A DNA stretch of 64,000 nucleotides from NCBI GenBank assembly GCA_022264855.1, contig JABYQU010000011.1:124001-188000 (forward strand), in the 5' to 3' direction. This document shows positions 49,511-61,049 of this stretch, piece by piece. Both the position numbers and the translations under genes were made by a program. The notes beneath the pieces were generated by a model. The model saw only the letters and a program-made list of their open reading frames with translations. It was not told the origin of the DNA and did no database searches. This stretch comes from Lenzites betulinus (Eukaryota; Basidiomycota; Agaricomycetes; Polyporales; Polyporaceae). Position 1 is the first letter of the stretch. Every line of letters begins with the position of its first letter.

Positions 49511-50956
49511 TTAGCGGACCAAGTCAAATCATGGCACAGATAGAAGGCCGCCCAGGATGATTTGTCGTCGAGAACGCGTGGAGGTGTGGCGGTCGGGGAT
49601 CTTGAGGACCTCGAGGAGAGGGCGGACAGAGAAAGAGGTGCTTTCGAGGCGAGCACGGACGCGCGGGGCGCTGACGCTGGGTTCGATTCGCCGTTCAACA
49701 GACGCTTCAGGGCAGGCTCGGTCGCGCTCGTGTATCAGCATGTGACCGCGTGTCCTCAAGCGCGGGATCCGTCGGCGTTTCAACCGCGACTGCGACTTGA
49801 CTGCCTGGGGTGTCATTGGACACTAGGATCTAACCTGACGGTAGGAATGCAAGGAAAGGTTTGCCACCGTCTTTCCATGAGCTCGGTATTTATATGTCCC
49901 CCTTACCTTCCTTCACAGAAGAACTTCTTGCTTTATGTCTTCACATTCTTGACAGTACTCGCTCTATCAGAGTCTATCTAGAGTCCCGTCACCAAATATC
50001 ATATACATAGGTGGCCGTCCCAAACAAGACCGACACGAAACCGAACAGAAGACCATCTATTTTGTCTCGTAACCAGCCGGTAGGTGGAGCTTGCGCGTGT
50101 TCGTCCATAACAGGCAGGGAAAGACAAAACCTCCGCAGACACCCCCCTTACTCCGTCTGGTGGTGTTTGGACGGACGAGTGGGAGGTTGACGTTGTAACG
50201 GCGCTCGTCTCTCTTTGGATTCGGGCCTCGCTTTCCGACCGTCCCAAAAATGATCACCGTATAACTAGAGTCTTTAGTTTCTAGCGGTCAAGTAAACGTC
50301 AGCGGAGTTCAAATATCGGTGACGTCATGTCAGCTCACAGATCTGTAGATGAAGCAAGGCCGTTTTCAACATATTAAGCGTAGTACACGTCGCGTCTGTA
50401 TATATACGTCTGCAATTAATCTGCTGAGCTGGATGTACTTATGACAATATCCCTAGACAGTGTTAATCGTAACTCCACTAATGAGCATTGATAATATCAA
50501 TATTAGGATTGAAGCTTGAAGCACCGACCCACGGAGTAATGTCAAGCGGGCTTCCGACTGGATGTCGTTTACAATATTCTGACGCAACAGACAAAAGGGT
50601 ATTCGACGGACGGGTGAGGTTGTGAGCGTATTGTTTGACCACTCGATCCCGTACATCCCCAAACGGGCACATGCATGCAGCATTCGGAGTATCTCAATCT
50701 TGCAGCTCGAAAATGTCGGAAGCTCGATCAAGGATTTTGACTGCGCGATCGAGTGCAACGCGCCACATATAATGGTACCGAGCTGCGGTTAGAGTTACGT
50801 CCTGCGCTCGCTCGCTGACAGGCAGCTCGTCACTCTTTGCAGCGCCAATAATTCTACTTATATCAACTTGAAGCCCTATCGGTACCGCCCCGGATCCTCC
50901 ACCCGAACCCTGTGCTATCCGCATACCCTCCGTACGACTCAGACATCTCAGTCAAC
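49511..50956. other. intergenic between divergent giant and Cys-rich genes
   Basis: 1.4 kb holding two divergent promoters. The frame at 49562-49981 (139 codons, +) has no motif and overlaps the giant gene's leader, so it is not called. From about 50260 onward the DNA is AT-richer, with no coding signal. Confidence 0.45.
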
Positions 50957-51352
50957 ATGGCTTCTGCAGGGGACGACTTTTGCGCGACTTGCTGCGGTGG
51001 ATGCTGTAGGTTCTTCCTCGATAGGGCAGGGAGTGGAGCTAATACGACGATCAATGGAACAGGTATCATCTGCACAACAGGTTTCGACACATGGTGTATG
51101 CAGAGTATGAATCCACCGCCTCCTCTCTATGTCGCTATCGCTAATTGCTGCTATGCTGTCAACACAGAATCGTTTGGCTCTGGGGGAAGCAACAGACAAG
51201 CCGGCTGCTGTTCGCGATGCTGCGGGAAGTCCTTCGACGAGGATGAGTTCAACCCAACCCCGAACGGATCCGCGCCCAAGACAGAAGCTCAGCCTATACC
51301 GCAACAGCCTATGTCGACGAACAAGTCTGCGACTCCCGAACCATCATCATAG
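50957..51352 (+). CDS. small Cys-rich protein A, function unknown
   Basis: Single exon, 131 residues. Cysteines cluster in FCATCCGGCCRFFLD (about 8-22), IANCCYAVN and GCCSRCCGKSFDEDEF. The tail is Pro/Ser/Thr-rich and disordered (ending TPEPSS). There is no signal peptide and no long hydrophobic helix, so the paired cysteines may be acylated or bind metal on the cytosolic face of a membrane. Its C-C-x-x-C-C-x-x-S-F-D-E-D-E-F block resembles SCFCCNRRSMNDNDFERT in the minus-strand gene at 53189-54243, suggesting one family. The start is the second ATG of the frame; the upstream one (50912) would add 15 unrelated residues. I do not recognise a named family; the unbroken frame and the shared motif are the support. 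Confidence 0.6.
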   Translation: MASAGDDFCATCCGGCCRFFLDRAGSGANTTINGTGIICTTGFDTWCMQSMNPPPPLYVAIANCCYAVNTESFGSGGSNRQAGCCSRCCGKSFDEDEFNPTPNGSAPKTEAQPIPQQPMSTNKSATPEPSS

Positions 51353-51748
51353 CCGTTCGTTCAGCAGCCCTTTTGCGGCCAACAAGATATCTGGTGAGTT
51401 TCGTGAGACCGACTTTGTACCGCATGGTATCCCTACTGAGTATGGTTCTTTCGACTCTTTCAGCGACCAGTGCTATGTATATACTATACGCGTTGCGTCT
51501 TCCCGCCCACGGACATCTTAAACGATCCGGTGACATACGGACAATTTGTACTTTAAATGATACCTCCCGACTTGGATGTTCAAAACGTCCCTAGTTGCGT
51601 GCCGTGTTCTTCTTCCTGTGTGCCATGATTAGATATCACACACCCACACGGCCCACATCTCAGCGGTACAGTGGCCAGGGAAAGATGACACCAGCCACTA
51701 GCCCCTCGATACTGCGCATCGGTGGTGCAGGTGTATGTGCTACGAATA
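51353..51748. other. intergenic between convergent genes
   Basis: 396 bp with the 3' ends of the Cys-rich gene (+) and the mitochondrial-type gene (-). No coding signal. Confidence 0.5.
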
Positions 51749-52769
51749 TCATCTCGCGCTACTAGAGCTGCTGTCCTCCTGTATTCTCTCCCGCAACACC
51801 TCAATAAGTCGCGCGGCGAGGCCCTCCGTCAACTGTAGCACGCCGTCGGAAGTGCACATGCGATATGAGGGCATCGGCTGGTACGTGTCTGCGTTGATCT
51901 GCGTTGCAAGATATGATGAACACAAATACCATGAGTGCTGGCTGCAGGCATGCACAAGCAAAACACCAGACGTACCTGGGCGTTTTCGACGCGTACGGAC
52001 GCGATGATGTCATCGGGGTCCCCAATTCGCCCTAGCGCAGGCAGGTTCCGGCTGTCTGTTTCGTCCATCCCAGGCGCATATCTCGGTGAGCGGGAGACCT
52101 TGGGCAGTCAGCGATGTGTGGGCAGGAAGGGGACATACCGTGGATGTGCATCCATCCCTCACCGAGCTGGATGGCGCCGTTCCGCTGCACCTCGTCTGCG
52201 CCGTCTCGGAGGGCGGCCTGGATCGCGCTGTGCAGGAGCTCGCGGAACTTTTCTGCACGTAGGCGCATGATCGTAATGAACAGAGTACATAATCAAACAC
52301 TGGATGGTCGCGGGCGTCGGGCCTAGCACGTACCATTCTCGACAAAGTCGTTCAGCCCCGCTTCCTCGCCCGCGCCGCTGGCGGGCAGCCACCCAATGAC
52401 CGCATCGGAAAGAATGGACGGCGGTGCTTCGGGTAGGAAGGAGAGCGCAAATATGGGGCCGTGGGCGGACACGGCGTTCGGCGCGTTGTAGAGGTGGTAG
52501 AACAGGTCGGGGCGGTCGGGGTCCGGGAGGGTCGACGCTGGCGGGCTCGCGTTTGAGCTGGAGGAGTATCCGCGTCTTTGGGTTGTGCGGAGCGTGTCTA
52601 CCACGAGAGAATGCAAGGCATCTTGGCGGGGATGTGGAGGCCGGGTGGGCGGTCGTGATAGAGAGGATAATCTGGCTGTGGCGAGCCTGGGAGCGCTACA
52701 CGCCAGTGTGCGACGTATCGAGCGTTGGGTGGCTGACCTGATGGAGTGAGTGACACAAGTGTTTGTCAT
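51749..52769 (-). CDS. conserved protein of unknown function, probably mitochondrial
   Basis: Four exons join to 259 residues: 52769-52334, 52252-52139, 52055-51976, 51898-51749. The N-terminal 75 residues are rich in Arg, Ser, Thr and Ala with no acidic residue until late, which reads as a mitochondrial targeting sequence. A folded domain follows: AHGPIFALSFLP, AVIGWLPASGAGEEAGLNDF, EKFRELLHSAIQAALRDGAD, QLGEGWMHIHDSRNLPALGR, IGDPDDIIASV, YQPMPSYRMCTSDGVLQL, then a C-terminal helix and SSSSSAR. These blocks look like a conserved fungal family, but I cannot name it or assign an activity. Exon 3 uses the acceptor AAACAG (52056), which gives HDSRNLPALGR; the neighbouring GACAG would break frame. 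Confidence 0.8.
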
Positions 52770-53188
52770 AGTGTTCGTAGCGTATACCCCAGCGAGCTCA
52801 GCGTGTCAGAGTGGGCTGTAGGGAGAAAACAAGTTGGAACGGACTACGGCGGTATGCGCGCGATGACACCAAGCCTCGGCGCACGTGATGGTCGCGTCGC
52901 GCGACAACGACGCGCACTGCAGGCGTCGTGTCGCCCTCGACGTTCGTCGAGGCGGGATATCACTCTTGTTTTCATCGAGCGATATTTCGTAGCAGGAATC
53001 TGATTTGATATGCGACAGCAAAAGACAGATACTAGCAGAGAGCGGCGACGTATATATGTAAGCCCAATTGAGAGAGAGAAAAACGAGTGAGTGTAAGCTA
53101 TAGCACCAGACGTCGATAGTATATCGATATCCCGGCCCAAACCAAGTCCGCGAGCTCAACATCCGTACCGCGAGCCCCGTTCGCGCAC
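52770..53188. other. intergenic between two minus-strand genes
   Basis: 419 bp with the promoter of the mitochondrial-type gene and the 3' end of Cys-rich gene B. No coding signal. Confidence 0.5.
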
Positions 53189-54243
53189 CTACGACGCACC
53201 GCCGTTCTTCCCCTGCTCTCCGGCCGCCTGCGGCTGGAACGGGATCTCGAACTGCGAGGGCATCCACGACGACGGCCGGCCCGGGCGCAAACTGGCGGGG
53301 ATGTCAAGGCGTGGTGCAGACGACTTCCTCTCCAGCGGCGCGGCCTGAGCTATCGACGCCTGCTCCTCCGAGTCGCCGCCCTCACCCTTCCCCGGGGTCG
53401 ACTGCACCTCCGCCCTATCGTCGGGCACCTCCGGCACCTCCCGCACACTAGCAGCGTCGCGCGCACCCCCGTCCAACGACTTCTTCCACGCAGTCGCGTA
53501 CGCCTGCGCGTCGCTCGCCTCCCCCTGCGCAGGCACACGGGGCCGCCCGCGCACCGAGCCCGAGCCGCCGCCGACGCCCGGCACCGCGCCCTCGCCGTCC
53601 AGCCGCGCCGCGTCGCCGTCCACATGGCTCTTGCTCCGCGGGCGCGAGTGCTCGCGCGGCGCAGCCTGGGGGGCGTCGGACTTGCTGTGCGCGTGCGCGG
53701 ACACCCACTCGCGCGTGCGGTCGCGCCGCTCGCCGCGGGGTTCGCCGACGGCGCGCGCCTCCATGGACGGGCGCGCGCCCGGCTGGGCGTTCACCACCGT
53801 CGTCGTGTCGGTGCCGGTGCCGGGCGCGCGCGTCTCGAGCTCGAGGATGTGCGCGCGGTGCGCGGCGGCGTCGTTGGGGGCGTGCGTGGTGTCCTTTTGG
53901 GGTGCGTAGAGCTCTTCGACGGTGCGCTCGAAATCGTTGTCGTTCATGCTGCGGCGGTTGCAGCAGAAGCATGATTCTGGCAGGTGAGGGGAGATAGGGA
54001 GGAAGTAAAAGGGTGGTAGTGAGTGTTAGATCGGAGTGAGGATATTGCGGGGTGGTGGGGACGTACTGTAGAAACAGAATAGACCGGAGGCTTCGTTGCA
54101 GGCTGCACCTGTGAACGGTTCCCGAGTATGCGCATTCAGTATCCCGGTCGCATGGGGACGAGAGAAAGGATGTGCAACGGTGTGTACTCACAACAGCAGG
54201 TGCACATGGCAAAGCAGGCGCACAAGTCGTCAAACCCGGACAT
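53189..54243 (-). CDS. Cys-rich protein B with disordered tail, function unknown
   Basis: Three exons join to 293 residues: 54243-54192, 54108-54067, 53976-53189. The first 45 residues are Cys-rich (MSGFDDLCACFAMCTCC, then FCFYKSCFCCNRRSMNDNDF). The rest is a long hydrophilic, Arg/Glu/Ser/Pro-rich region without visible domains, ending RPSSWMPSQFEIPFQPQAAG. The N-terminal cysteines, without a signal peptide, suggest lipidation or metal binding. The C-C-x-x-x-S-x-x-D-x-D-F element matches protein A (50957-51352). Exon 2 has two acceptors six bases apart (after 54109 or 54103), both in frame, which would yield two isoforms differing by two residues. Most of exon 3 alone forms an open frame with an internal ATG at 53947; the splice-phase fit favours the longer model. 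Confidence 0.68.
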
Positions 54244-55211
54244 ATCACACAGATACTGTGGGGGCGGGGAGTGAAGATCTGGTAATGTTCACACTGAAAT
54301 GAGTGGCACGTTTCCCCGGATACAGTGTCCACGGAGGCGTTCGTACGGTTTGATTTACTTCGTCAAATGGGGTGGGTCGTCTTGCGAGATGGCGACGGGC
54401 AAAGATCGGTCGATGGCGTAGTAGTCGCAGTCAATGCGAGGCCAGAATGAGTGCTAGCTGTTGCAGATCGCAGGCCGAGAGGCGTGTTGTGAGCGGGACG
54501 TTGAGGGGAGGAGACAAAGAGCAAACACCGCCTCGCGTCCGGGTACCACCAGCCGCAAGGGTCGCGGCGAGGCACGCGAGCGAGGACTATTCTCGCCACC
54601 GAGGCCATCCCACGCCGGCGTTCTGACCTCGGTGCGAGTAAAATCAATAAAAGTGCAGCTGCGGCGTGGCGCTGGCTGCAACTGCCAACAGCACTTTCAT
54701 TCTTGATCATCTTGTTGAAAGCTGTGCTGCTGTGTCCTCGCGTTGAAGCTGACGCCCCAACACCGACAGGTATCACTACTAGTACTGTCCATTGGCGAAA
54801 GCCACTTATCGCCGGATTGAATACGGTTCCCTACACGCTTTCGACGCTTCGGGCGAATATAGTCCCCCCGTTGCTAGGAGGCCAGGCAGTACAAACCCTC
54901 GACCCTCACAACGAAAGGGGCACCTCCATAGCGGACTACAAAAGAGTTCTAGACAACGCCTCGTGTTGACGGGCACACACGGATACAAGGGCACATAGAC
55001 ATGGACGCGGAAATGCTAGAAGGGGGTGTCAATCTCTGGCGGGAACAGCATGCGGACTGGAGTCTGGAGATTATGATGTCGGCATCATCGGCGGCTGGCT
55101 GCTTGTAATGACGCAGCGTCTGGAGGATCCTTCCATTGCAGATGATTTAATTTTAAACGCTCTTGTGGCGCGGCACACGATGAGGGTCCAAGTACAATGG
55201 ACGTACTGAGA
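54244..55211. other. intergenic between two minus-strand genes
   Basis: About 1 kb with the promoter of Cys-rich gene B and the 3' end of the cofactor C gene. A 137-codon minus-strand frame (54776-54363) shows no motif or codon bias and is not called. Confidence 0.45.
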
Positions 55212-56416
55212 TTAAGATACGGGTAGGAGGTTCTGCAGCAGGGCCTTTGTGTCTGCTGCACCTTGAAGCGGCCACCTCTCACCAGGCAGATTCTGGTCCT
55301 GTGGAAGCTCCGACCAATTGGGCGATGGCGTAGCGCGGATGTGTGAGAAATCTTGCACCGCCAGGTAGTTGCTTTTAACCTCCTTCGAGCAGATGATTGC
55401 GTATCAGTAATGCGAGCGTGGCGCCGCGACGAACAGCACTGACCTGTGCGGCATCTGTAGATGCGGGTCGCAGCTGTTGTGGGTAGTCTGCAAACCTGAT
55501 CAGAGAGCAATGCTCGATGATTGGGTTGGACGCGATGGAGATGTAAACATCGACGCGTTCAGATGTGTGCATCCGAAACTGTCAGACGAGGCGATTTGTT
55601 CAACGTCATACCCATGTATATATGGAAGAGCATGGTACAATACCTGTCGGCTGCCCAGGGCAATCACGCAGTTCTTCATGTCGTGAAGCAGCGCGCTGCC
55701 TGGCAGAATGGGCAGGATGAGCACGGTATCGGTCACGTTCCGCACATGCAGCGCGTTGAATGTGAGGTCAGCGGGCGCATCGGGGTTCGCCGAGGAGGGT
55801 ATCAGGTTGACTACGCAGTGGTCGAGGTCCGATATCGTTAGATCCGAAGCAGCAGACCAAGGCGAGGACAACGACGTGAGAGTGAGGTAGCTGTTCGAAT
55901 GGCCAGAAAGCGACAGTCCAGAAGCGTGCGATATGCTTGATGATGGAGCTGCAGAGCTACCAGTGGGTGTAGATGTGACTGGAGAGGGCACAAGAGTAGA
56001 TTTCGCAGTCTTGCGTTTGAATGCAAATTTGGATTTCGGGGCTGCCGACACGCGTATGGCCTCCACCTGAGTCTCAATATCCTGTAGTTTCTGTACGCCT
56101 GATATGAGCCCGCTAGATCTGATGCGACCATCGAGTCGAGCAGCATACGTTCTCGCATTGTCGCCGATCATAGCCTGGGAGGTACCCAATCGCGTCTGTG
56201 AGCTCTTTCCTCAGTTTCGCCGCGTCCACCACGATCTTCTCTACGGCATCGACAGTCACCGCGCTGTTCCTCAGAATTTCCAGCTGAGCCAGAAGCTCTA
56301 AGGTGTTGACAGGTAAGACCCAGCTGTACGCAGATAAGAGACGTGTGCCGACCAGAGGTTCCAGGCTGAAAGCGGGAGTAGAACTGCTGCGTGAGCTCTT
56401 GATTCGTTTCTGACAT
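55212..56416 (-). CDS. tubulin-binding cofactor C
   Basis: Acts with cofactors D and E as a GTPase-activating factor in alpha/beta-tubulin heterodimer assembly in the cytosol. Five exons join to 321 residues: 56416-56353, 56297-56149, 56090-55644, 55578-55444, 55382-55212. Visible: N-terminal helical segment (LRKELTDAIGYLPGYDRRQ); Ser-rich linker after SAAPKSKFAFKRK; beta-helical C-CAP domain (about 140-285) with NCVIALGSRQFRMHTS, where the Arg of QFRMH matches the arginine finger of the family; and C-terminal VQDFSHIRATPSPNWS. Exon 1 end is uncertain: the chosen donor GTCGGC is weak, and GTACAG at about 56318 paired with a later acceptor is also in frame. The acceptor of exon 5 (AAG) is also non-standard; a three-base shift would not change the frame. 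Confidence 0.87.
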
Positions 56417-56700
56417 GATATGAATTAGATATGTTCTTGTTGTCTCCTGTCAATACAGCGCGCAAGATGGGCAAAAGACACAGCTCGGGGGCCTGGATGT
56501 AGTAGTCGCGGTCGCGGACAGGAACTGAGGAAAGCTGAAGACAACAGTCGCGCTGAAGCTTGAAGGAGTACCGTCACAGTCAGTGACGTGTGACAGGAAC
56601 GTGACGATGGTGTACTCGGCACGCAAGTACTGCAAGGTTGCCTTCTTCCCTCGACCTTCAGTGGCACAACCTGTCCTCTTCCCTTGTGCACAATACAAAC
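56417..56700. promoter_or_regulatory. divergent promoter region, cofactor C / RBX1
   Basis: 284 bp separate the two start codons, so both core promoters are here. No TATA box is obvious. A short inverted repeat around 'CACAGTCAGTGACGTGTGACAG' (about 56575-56595) lies mid-region. Confidence 0.45.
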
Positions 56701-57342
56701 ATGGCCGACTCTGCAATGGACGTTGATGCCCCCGTGGCTGAGCCCAAGGGCAAGACGAAAGACGACGGCAAGGCCGACAAGAAGCGCTTCGAGGTCAAGA
56801 AGGTGCGTGCCTCTAGATTGCTCCTGCTTCATGTCGAAGCTCACACGAAGCATCATGGTGATCGCATATAGTGGAATGCTGTATCACTTTGGGCATGGGG
56901 TATGCAGACCATGTCGTGGAGGTAGGCGGTAATGCTGATATAGGTCACCTCGTCCAGACATTGTTGTCGAGAATTGCGCGATCTGCAGGAACCATATCAT
57001 GGATCTTTGTGCGTGCATCTCTCACATATTGTACATGTCATGCTCAGTACACTATCGCGCATCTAGGCATTGATTGCCAGGCGAACCAAGTGTCCGCCAC
57101 CAGCGAGGAGTGTAACGCCGCGTGGGGTATCTGCAACGTGCGCCACCCTTAATCTTCCCCCCACACCTCACATACCAATCGTATTGCAGCACGCTTTCCA
57201 CTTCCATTGTATCTCGCGTTGGCTGAAAACGCGTAACGTCTGCCCGCTCGACAACAGAGAGTGGGAGCTCCAGAAGTATGTGATCCATGTACCCACCGAA
57301 GCGCCCATGATGCTAATATAGACCCGCAGGTATGGTCGCTAA
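56701..57342 (+). CDS. RING-box protein RBX1/Roc1 (cullin-RING ligase subunit)
   Basis: RING-H2 subunit that recruits the ubiquitin-charged E2 to cullin scaffolds (SCF and related ligases). Six exons join to 116 residues: 56701-56802, 56872-56899, 56958-57008, 57067-57137, 57190-57275, 57330-57342. The N-terminus is variable and charged (Asp/Lys-rich). The core has the full zinc-ligand set: [16 protein letters not shown], then [20 protein letters not shown] and [17 protein letters not shown]. The conserved beta-strand for cullin binding ([20 protein letters not shown]) spans exons 1-3. The last exon is only 13 nt and supplies the end of Lys plus Tyr-Gly-Arg-stop; without it the frame would run on to an unrelated tail. 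Length fits the family (108-120). Confidence 0.96.
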
Positions 57343-57631
57343 ACGCTGCTGTCGGATCGGTTTCCTGTATATCAACTCGCAAAGCTGTCTCAACAATATG
57401 TATAATATGCTGCCGTCGCGTTTCGTTGATCAATCATCCCCATAGATCTCCCGCCACCACTCGCGTTAAAGTCATGTTGGTCCTGCTGACGCCCGCATGC
57501 CCACGATATCTATAGACTCTGTCAGGCGGATCTGTTTGCAGCACAGAAGGTTTTCATTCATTGTTATTCAGAACAAGCCTACTCATTCGTCAAGGAACAT
57601 CGCGAGCCTCAACGGCGCCCCGCCCCTTCGA

Positions 57632-59464
57632 CTAGTTGAACAACAACGTCGTGATGCTCAGCGCGGGGAGCGACACGGAACTCGACGAGCCGAACGTCTG
57701 CCAGTCCGTGCTCGGGCTCGTCAATGCGCCACCGACGAAGTTGCCGAGGCCGGCCTGCGACGGTGTGACCGAGGTCGCGCTGGTGCCCATGTTCATGAGG
57801 ATCAGCGACGCGCGGGCGCTGCCGAGCGGGGTGGACTGCGAGGCCGAGTTCTTGAAGGCCAAGCCGAAGACGTTCGACGGGAGGCCGCTCACGGCGAAGC
57901 GGGTTGAACCGAGCCACACGAAGTTCGCGAAGTGCTTCATGAGGAAGAGGCGCTTCGTCGTGTACACCGCGGTGTTGTGGTTCGACGCGAAAGACGGGTC
58001 ATAGTAGACCTAAGAGATTACGCGGTTAGCAGTGTTTAAGGAAGAGACACCGTAACCCACCAATCCGTCGTTCCAGCCAGCAGAGTTGGCAGTAGTAACA
58101 CAGGATGGGTTGTTCTGCGGCGAGCACCCGATGCCACTCGACAGGGCCGTCCAGAAGTCGAAGTGTGCGTCTTGACTATTCGGGCATGTGAGTGTATCTC
58201 AACGATCATATAGGGGGTCTACTTACGCCTGCGTGAAGCTCTGGTACAACAGCTGTCCGAGCTGCAAAGCGCCCACCATGGTAGGCCTTCAAGTTCACAA
58301 ACGTGGTCAGCTGGCGACGTGATCCGTGCTCTAGAGAAACCTACTCGAACGCTGAGCCATACGTCAATGCCGCCGCGGGGTTGCTCTTCTGGCTCGAGCT
58401 CGCCGCCGTGAAGCAGCAGATCTCCGTGAACCAAGTCTCGACGCCGCTGAGGCTGCGCCCGACAGAGCCGAGCTGCGCAACCGTCGCGTCGTTGTTGAAT
58501 CCGTACTGGTGGTGGCTGACCGCCGCGAGCGCGCCTTTGTTGACCTGCGGAAGCCACTGCGACGCCTCGGGTAGGAAGTTCCCGGTGGAGCTAGACTCGT
58601 CTGCCATGATGCCTACAGATTGCAGCCCCTGGGCATCGAGCGCAGACCGGAGCGCGTTCACAACGCTCGCACGTTGTTGCGGGGTCACCTGCATGCCTTC
58701 CTGGCCGCACGTTCCGAACGTCTGTGGGGGAACGCAACATCAGAATCATGAAAGCGGGCGACGGGAGCCGCACGGCCCGGGAGAAGGTGTTCGGGATGGG
58801 TCACGCACATCGTCAGGCTCGTTCATCGGTGATACGTGCGTGAACCGGATCCCCTGGTCGCGGAAGTGCGCGATGACGTCGGCCAGGTACTTCGCGTACG
58901 TCGGGATCTGGGCGGTATTGAGGTTCCCCCCACAGTTCTTGCCGTTGGTCGTCATCGTCGTCGGCGCCGAGTTCACGAACGCAGTGAGCTGAGGGACGTT
59001 GTGCTGTGCCGCCTGCTGCAGGAAGTACACCCCAGCAGCGTCCGCAGACCAGTTGTACACCCCCGGGGACACGTAGAACGTCTGCGGGGCACGACTGCAG
59101 GTATGTCAATATGGAGAAGTTTCGTTCCCTGCAGATGAACGAACGTTGGGTTAGTGACTCCAACACCGCCGCCTCCAACGTTGTAGCGGTACGACGTGAG
59201 GCCTGCACCTGACTGGCCGAACAGCAGCTCGGCCACCTGCTGACGAACGCTGTCTGGGAACTTGAAGACGTCGTCCGGCCACCATGCACCACTAGCACCG
59301 ATACCGTTGATGGCCTGTCCGGCTGAGGATGATACCGAGAAAGCTGAAATGGTAGAGATCGGTCAAGACCTGTTACTTATTGCGATGACAGTAGATGCGT
59401 ACGTACCGAGCGTCGTCGCGCATTGTACACCAAGAACTACAAGAGGGATTGAAAGACGAGCCAT
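57632..59464 (-). CDS. GH30 glycoside hydrolase, endo-beta-1,6-galactanase-like
   Basis: Secreted (beta/alpha)8 glycosidase, likely cutting beta-1,6-linked galactan or glucan side chains in plant or fungal walls. Seven exons join to 490 residues: 59464-59407, 59343-59145, 59094-58809, 58721-58345, 58286-58227, 58175-58061, 58009-57632. N-terminal signal peptide (about 1-20). NGIGASGAWW opens the barrel; SYRYNVGGGGVGV is typical of the galactanase branch. VSPMNEPDD holds the acid/base Glu178, and ETWFTEICCF holds the nucleophile Glu281. The last exon is the beta-sandwich that accompanies GH30 barrels. Exon 5 uses an AAG acceptor to keep the frame; this junction is less certain. The gene is convergent with RBX1 (290 bp apart). 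Distinguishing beta-1,6-galactanase from beta-1,6-glucanase needs comparison. Confidence 0.9.
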
Positions 59465-61049
59465 CGTTGACGAAGGTTGGGGTCTTCGCTGAGGTCAGTG
59501 ACGCATTATATACGAGGCTCCAATCCGACCGGGCCAGAATCTGCGAGCGAGAATCTCGGTACCAGAGCTCCTGAGGGATCCGAAGTTCATGCACATGCTT
59601 CGAAGTCACGGCGTGCCCCATTGTAAATAATCCAGGCACACAGTAGAATAACCGGCCTTCTAGCGGATTTCGATATTGTCAGATGGTTGTTTGCACGAGG
59701 TCGTGCACCCATCCGGATCGTCCGGCGAATTAGACGTGGTTTCGTGCAGAGCAACGAACAATCCTCACTGCTGCGTTCGGAAGGAAGTTTGGAGCTTGAG
59801 TTTCATGACGCAGAGTACCTTCAGGCCTGGGATCGTGAGGACCATAGGCGGATTTAATTCGCAGTATAATCGAGGGGTGAGGATGATTACTGGCTAATCC
59901 ACGCCCTGCGGCGGCCAGTGTATCGCCGGTGAAGCCGGTAACGCCTCGGTCGTAGCTGTTGGAAATGAGTTAGTAGACGTTTATTTCAGGCAGTAAATGT
60001 AGTGATGAGTGTTGGAAGATCGACCCGCGAATACGTACCTGCAAAGCTAACCCTGTGCGTTCAGCGATGTAGATACACATACTCAACGCCGTCCTGACTA
60101 CAAAACCTTCGGTAGGCTGGAGGGGCCCTAGCCCGAGAACAGCCTTATCCTCCAAACTACTCCGTTCCGGTGAAGAGCCTTTACAGTCATCCTCCCTTCG
60201 TCTACGGAGCAACTTGCAAGCGATGGCAAGAACTCGCTGTAGTCATCGGTCCCATCAGCGACTCACACACGACTCCCATTGATCATAGCGCTTTGGGTCC
60301 GACCGGTATATATACGTGAAATTCTTCCACAGCTCATGCCTCCGGGGTGGTCAGCCGTGATTTACCAGACCTTGGGCCGCAGGGATCCTTGTTGAAAGAG
60401 TGTAAGAGTGTTGCCTGGGCCCTGTACGATGGTACAGTGGGAGTCGGTTAACAACGATTTAAATATTGGCGCTCGCTATTACTCGGACCGAGTCGGCGCT
60501 TGTCGGGTGCGCGCATCTTGCATGCAAACATCCATGAAGAATAACAAGGTGTTGGAGTACACATGATTTTCCATGATAGAGCCGTAACCGTGGAGGAGCG
60601 GCGACTACTCGCGACAACGCAGACCTCATAGTAGCACTTATACCTCAGGTCTCATGAGTACTAGTCCTGCGCGATGGCATCATTGCCGCGACAACTTGAA
60701 GCCTGTATCACGACGAGGCCGAAAGGCCGTATTGACCATTCATACACTGCACGGAGTGTCGTGGACGTGGTACGCACACGCACAGCGTCGAAGTGTGACG
60801 CAGCAGAGAGCTAGGCGCAGTGCACGCAGACGTCGGGCTACAAGTTGCGAGTTACCCTATGATTTATTTCATCGAGTGCATACATACAAGAAAACATAGG
60901 AATTTGTATGTAAGTCGATCACAGAATCGCGAGCGACACGTCGACACGAAGGTAGCAGACCTATGACCGACGGTGTATGCTAGGTGCGCTCAGACTCAAC
61001 GGGGCCTGAAGGTCGTCGCGCGAACATATCGGGCACGACGCCGAGTGCA
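59465..61049. other. gene-free stretch upstream of the GH30 gene
   Basis: 1.6 kb with the GH30 promoter on its left and the boundary of repeat copy B on its right. A TATA-like 'TATATA' occurs near 60308 and 59510. No supported gene. Confidence 0.45.

Noticed and set aside
49562..49981. 139-codon plus-strand frame upstream of the giant gene
   Set aside because: It is antisense to the leader of the giant gene with no motif; a likely chance frame.
53448..54332. 294-codon frame overlapping Cys-rich gene B in another frame
   Set aside because: It is a low-complexity Arg/Ala-rich shadow of the GC-rich exon of gene B.
54363..54776. 137-codon minus-strand frame between Cys-rich gene B and cofactor C
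   Set aside because: No motif, no codon bias, no compatible splice partner.
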